A stretch of DNA of 7,510 bases from Oscillospiraceae bacterium (lineage in GTDB: Bacteria > Bacillota_A > Clostridia > Oscillospirales > Acutalibacteraceae). The notes beneath the pieces were generated by a model that ran no database searches, was not told the DNA's origin, and saw only the letters and a program-made list of their open reading frames with translations. The first letter of the stretch is position 1. Each line of letters starts with the position of its first letter. The translations under genes and the position numbers were made by a program. Shown here one piece after another: positions 4,953 through 7,510 of this stretch. Location: contig DOWI01000126.1 in the NCBI GenBank assembly GCA_003519645.1, positions 1 through 7,510 of the forward strand, written 5' to 3'.

Positions 4953-6290
4953 ATGACTGATATTCGCGGTTTCTCAAATAAAATGAAACAGCCATGGGTA
5001 ATTTCAATATTACTGGTTGCTTGTATTCCTTTGTTTCCTGAGTATTTTGCTCCCATTCTATCAGCCGGCGCCCTAATGGCGGCCTATTATGACATCGGAT
5101 CTGCAGGGCGGTTGGGGTTTCAGGTTGGTGCGGTCGGCAAAATCATGCTGATCTATATCGCATATATAGCGCTTGGGTTGCTGTATTCACCCAGCTTTTC
5201 ATCCACACTGGCAACGCTTGGCATGTGGTTCGTCATGTTTATGGTTTATTTATCACTCACAACCGTTTTGAGCAATCCTCGCCGTTTTGACACCGCGCTT
5301 CTTATCATAAGCCTTATATCCGGTGTTGTCGGTCTGATTGGCTGTGTCCAGTATATGCTGCGCGTTTCACTGGGAATCAATATATCACTCGAATTCTGGA
5401 GCTTTATCGATAACACCATCTTCCGTATTCTCCCCATAGAATTAAAGCCAATGCCTCCGGTTTTAAGAGTTTCCTCGACCTTTAACAATTCAAATATTTT
5501 TTCGGAATCAATGGTCATGACTCTTCCGGTTGTGGCGTACTATTCCTTTTATGGAAAACGTGAGAAATATCACCTGCTCTGCCGTTTCTGTTTGATGACA
5601 ACCGCCGGCGGTATTGCTTTTTCCTTCTCGAGGGGCAGTTATCTTGCGCTGTTGGCAATTGCTCTGGTATTCTGTGTTGCAAATATTCGGAAAATCGTTT
5701 TGATGATCGTAACACTTATATCCGGCCTTCTACTTGTACCTCAATCGGTGATGGCACGATTTTTTACCATCACCGAAACAGATGGTTCGATTAACGAAAG
5801 ATTTAGTATTTGGAATTACAGCTTTTCTTTCATTAAAAGCAACCCGTTGTTTGGTGTTGGCGCAGGCATTAGCAATTCATGGAACCTGCTTTTGCAGAAA
5901 GGTATAAACGCCCCCCATATGCATAATCTTGTGTTGCAGCTGATTGTTGAAGGCGGAATTATTGCTGTTGTGATCTATGGTGCCATGTGCTATGTATTTG
6001 TTCGGAACGGTGTTTCTATGCTGATCCAAAGTAAGGAGACAAGGATGGTCGGCGTGATGCTGATGGCATTTTTGCTTGGCTTTATCACAAACGGCCTGTT
6101 TGATTTTCCTCTTATGACGCCAAAGCTTGTCGGCATGTTTTTGATGCTGATGGCTGTGGCAGATGTCGCCTCTAAATTATATCTCGGCCGCCAGACAACC
6201 ATTCTCGCCGAGGTCCTCAGCTTTCAAAGACAGGCGGTTGACGCGAAAGGCGAACACCTAACCTATTCAAAAATTAACAATCAAAAATAA
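4953..6290 (+). CDS. O-antigen ligase/polymerase (Wzy_C) family membrane protein
   Basis: Proteins of this superfamily (WaaL, Wzy, PglL and relatives) transfer or polymerise lipid-linked glycans on the outer face of the cytoplasmic membrane; the substrate here is unknown. The 445-aa product is highly hydrophobic with roughly ten membrane segments. It has an extracytoplasmic-looking loop around 140-185 and a larger one around 265-325. Wzy_C traits are FSFSRGSYLALL (223-234), NERFSIWNYSFSFIKSNPLFGVGAG (281-305), and PHMHNLVLQLIVEGG (321-335). R283 and H324 stand where the family's functional Arg and His lie. The C-terminus (about 412-445) is soluble. The start is supported by GGGGAG at 4938-4943, nine bases before ATG. 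It has its own promoter and terminator and no glycan genes beside it, so the sequence does not say which polymer it serves. A Gram-positive host makes lipopolysaccharide ligation unlikely; teichuronic acid, capsule or exopolysaccharide is more plausible. Confidence 0.87.
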   Translation: MTDIRGFSNKMKQPWVISILLVACIPLFPEYFAPILSAGALMAAYYDIGSAGRLGFQVGAVGKIMLIYIAYIALGLLYSPSFSSTLATLGMWFVMFMVYLSLTTVLSNPRRFDTALLIISLISGVVGLIGCVQYMLRVSLGINISLEFWSFIDNTIFRILPIELKPMPPVLRVSSTFNNSNIFSESMVMTLPVVAYYSFYGKREKYHLLCRFCLMTTAGGIAFSFSRGSYLALLAIALVFCVANIRKIVLMIVTLISGLLLVPQSVMARFFTITETDGSINERFSIWNYSFSFIKSNPLFGVGAGISNSWNLLLQKGINAPHMHNLVLQLIVEGGIIAVVIYGAMCYVFVRNGVSMLIQSKETRMVGVMLMAFLLGFITNGLFDFPLMTPKLVGMFLMLMAVADVASKLYLGRQTTILAEVLSFQRQAVDAKGEHLTYSKINNQK

Positions 6291-6358
6291 TTCACCCGCT
6301 TACCCAATCTAGGATTACGGACGGGCACAAGCAAGCTTTTTGCTTCGCAATCATTTAC

Positions 6359-6388
6359 CCGGCTTCACACATTGTGAGGCCGGTTTTT
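6359..6388 (+). terminator. Intrinsic terminator after the O-antigen-ligase-like gene
   Basis: An 11-bp stem, CCGGCTTCACA (6359-6369) with TGTGAGGCCGG (6373-6383), has one T-G wobble and a CAT loop, and is followed by TTTTT (6384-6388). It lies 68 bases after the stop. A weaker hairpin, AAGCAA (6329-6334) with TTGCTT (6340-6345), precedes it and may add to 3'-end processing. Confidence 0.92.
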
Positions 6389-6548
6389 GTATAGCAGTCT
6401 ATAACCTTGGGTAATTGGGATATAATCTTTAAAAGAACATTACTTATTCTTTTTCGATTGATTCTATATTTCCGGTTACGATTCGTATAAATATAGATAC
6501 CGTTTGAAATCGTCTTGATAAAAAACTGCATTAAATAACAGCTCCTAC
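6389..6548 (+). other. AT-rich intergenic stretch without a gene
   Basis: Between the terminator and the degV promoter I see no credible coding frame on either strand. A TATAAT occurs at 6421-6426 but has no -35 at a usable distance. The only clear structure is the inverted repeat at 6463-6497. Confidence 0.6.
6463..6497. repeat. Interrupted inverted repeat upstream of the DegV-family gene
   Basis: TCTATATTT (6463-6471) and AAATATAGA (6489-6497) are perfect 9-bp arms. An inner TACG/CGTA pair (6477-6480, 6484-6487) with an ATT loop is nested inside. It lies about 50 bp upstream of the degV -35, so it could be an operator. AT-rich arms can also arise by chance. Confidence 0.45.
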
Positions 6549-6577
6549 TTGACATGCGTTCCAATATGCTGTAACAT
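6549..6577 (+). promoter_or_regulatory. SigA-type promoter of the DegV-family gene
   Basis: TTGACA (6549-6554) and TAACAT (6572-6577) have a 17-bp spacer. The predicted start is near 6584, giving a leader of about 79 bases. Confidence 0.75.
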
Positions 6578-6598
6578 GGTATCCAAAACCAGATTGGG

Positions 6599-6620
6599 TT
6601 CAGAAGCTTCGATTTCTGAA
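6599..6620 (+). other. Small hairpin in the degV 5' leader
   Basis: TTCAGAA (6599-6605) pairs with TTCTGAA (6614-6620) around an 8-nt loop. No T-run follows, so it is not a terminator. It could affect mRNA stability or be incidental. Confidence 0.4.
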
Positions 6621-6662
6621 TTAACCATATATCATATTCCAAAAGATGAAAGGAATGGTGTT

Positions 6663-7510
6663 ATGAACTATCGTATTACAACAGATTCCACCTGCGATTT
6701 ACCAAAACAGTTTTATCTTGACCGAGACATTAAAATAATCGGTCTGTCTTTCCTGCTGGATGGTCAGGAGTATAAGGAAGGTTTCGATCTTAAAATTTCC
6801 TCCAAGGAATTCTACGACCAGCTGCGAGCAGGCAAACAATCCTCCACCATGCAGGTCAATACTTTTGAGTTTACCGAGTTTATTGAACCCTTCCTTGCTG
6901 CTGGAGAGGACGTTCTGCACATCGCATTTTCAAGCGGATTAAGCGGAACCTATGATTCCTGCAGGCGTGGTGCCGAGGAACTGGCTTTGAAATATCCTGA
7001 CCGCAAGCTGATTGTGGTTGACAGTCTTGCAGCATCAATGGGCGAGGGATTGTTAACGTATTATGCGGATAAAAACCGCCAATCAGGCATGTCATTGGAA
7101 GATAACGCCGCCTGGCTCGAAAATAACAAGCTGCATCTGTGTCACTGGTTTACCGTCAATGATTTGATGCACCTGCATCGCGGAGGCCGTGTTTCAAAGA
7201 CATCGGCAATTATGGGTTCGATTCTCGGAATCAAGCCGGTTCTTCACGTGGATGACGAGGGTCATCTGATACTTATGTCAAAAGTACGCGGAAGAGGTGC
7301 AGCCATAGACGCCTTGGTCAACAAGCTAAAAGAAACTGCAAATGAGAATATTGCGGATCAAATGATATTTATCAGTCATGGTGATTGCCTTGACGAAGCA
7401 AATCTCCTTGCGGATAAGCTGCGGAATACTGTCGGTGTTAAGAATATTATGATTTCAGATATCGGTGCCGTAATCGGTTCACATTCCGGCCCGGGCACAA
7501 TTGCGATGTT
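6663..7510 (+). CDS. DegV family protein (fatty-acid-binding, FakB-like), 3' end cut by the window
   Basis: DegV proteins bind a fatty acid; characterised members (FakB) present it to the kinase FakA, which makes acyl phosphate for phospholipid synthesis. The frame is open from ATG 6663 to the window edge: 282 codons plus two bases, against about 280-295 for the family, so only the last few residues are missing. Family traits are TTDSTCDLP (6-14) at the N-terminus, SSTMQVN (60-66) where the fatty-acid-contacting Thr lies, FSSGLSGTYDS (89-99), VVDS (118-121), RGGRVSKTSA (173-182) and GSHSGPGT (272-279) with the C-terminal His. The motifs fit Thr, Ser and His contacts of FakB. Position 63-66 (MQVN) departs from the more usual TSQPS form. 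AAAGGA (6649-6654) lies eight bases before ATG. It has its own promoter; whether fakA or other genes follow cannot be seen. Confidence 0.93.
   Translation, partial: MNYRITTDSTCDLPKQFYLDRDIKIIGLSFLLDGQEYKEGFDLKISSKEFYDQLRAGKQSSTMQVNTFEFTEFIEPFLAAGEDVLHIAFSSGLSGTYDSCRRGAEELALKYPDRKLIVVDSLAASMGEGLLTYYADKNRQSGMSLEDNAAWLENNKLHLCHWFTVNDLMHLHRGGRVSKTSAIMGSILGIKPVLHVDDEGHLILMSKVRGRGAAIDALVNKLKETANENIADQMIFISHGDCLDEANLLADKLRNTVGVKNIMISDIGAVIGSHSGPGTIAM

Noticed and set aside
6300..6414. Inverted pair TTACCCAA / TTGGGTAA flanking the terminator after 6290
   Set aside because: Only eight bases with about 100 bp between them; expected by chance and not tied to any mobile-element feature.
6421..6426. TATAAT as a second promoter
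   Set aside because: No -35 hexamer at 16-18 bp and no TG extension; nothing is encoded directly downstream.
6355..6642. Minus-strand 95-codon frame in the intergenic region before degV
   Set aside because: It runs through the terminator and the degV promoter and leader, and its product resembles no family. I treat it as chance.

Overview
The window looks like a chromosomal stretch from an anaerobic Firmicute, most likely a Clostridia member of the Ruminococcaceae/Oscillospiraceae type. The reasons are AGGAGG-type ribosome binding sites, SigA-like TTGACA/TATAAT promoters, FMN and S-box (SAM-I) riboswitches with intrinsic terminators, and protein families typical of that group. This assignment is inference from sequence style only. 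No insertion sequence, phage gene, CRISPR array, tRNA or rRNA was seen.

Layout. Bases 1-95 hold the 3' end of an FMN riboswitch and a terminator. They precede ribU (172-732, +), the substrate-binding subunit of a riboflavin ECF transporter. A strong promoter (772-799) then starts a long leader. The leader carries an unidentified structured RNA segment (about 804-941), a SAM-I riboswitch (976-1088) and a terminator (1086-1119), ahead of metK (1169-2356, +). A perfect 16-bp hairpin (2369-2404) separates metK from a convergent two-gene minus-strand operon. That operon encodes a radical SAM protein with a C-terminal helix-hairpin-helix (3314-4648) and a DUF4130/TIGR03915-type partner (2400-3335). 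The two genes overlap and are probably translationally coupled. Their promoter (4719-4747) is covered by two LexA/SOS-box-like palindromes 21 bp apart, which suggests DNA-damage control of a little-understood DNA repair or modification pair.

Divergently, a promoter with two upstream direct repeats drives a stand-alone O-antigen-ligase/polymerase-like membrane protein (4953-6290, +), ended by a good terminator (6359-6388). About 270 bp without a gene follows and contains an inverted repeat and a promoter. A DegV/FakB-type fatty-acid-binding protein gene (6663 to the window end, +) then runs off the edge and lacks only its last residues.

The genes form separate transcription units rather than one pathway: flavin uptake under FMN control, SAM synthesis under SAM control, a putative damage-inducible radical SAM system, a cell-surface polysaccharide gene, and lipid metabolism. 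The most interesting part is the predicted SOS-controlled radical SAM/DUF4130 operon, followed by the unexplained structured leader upstream of the S-box.
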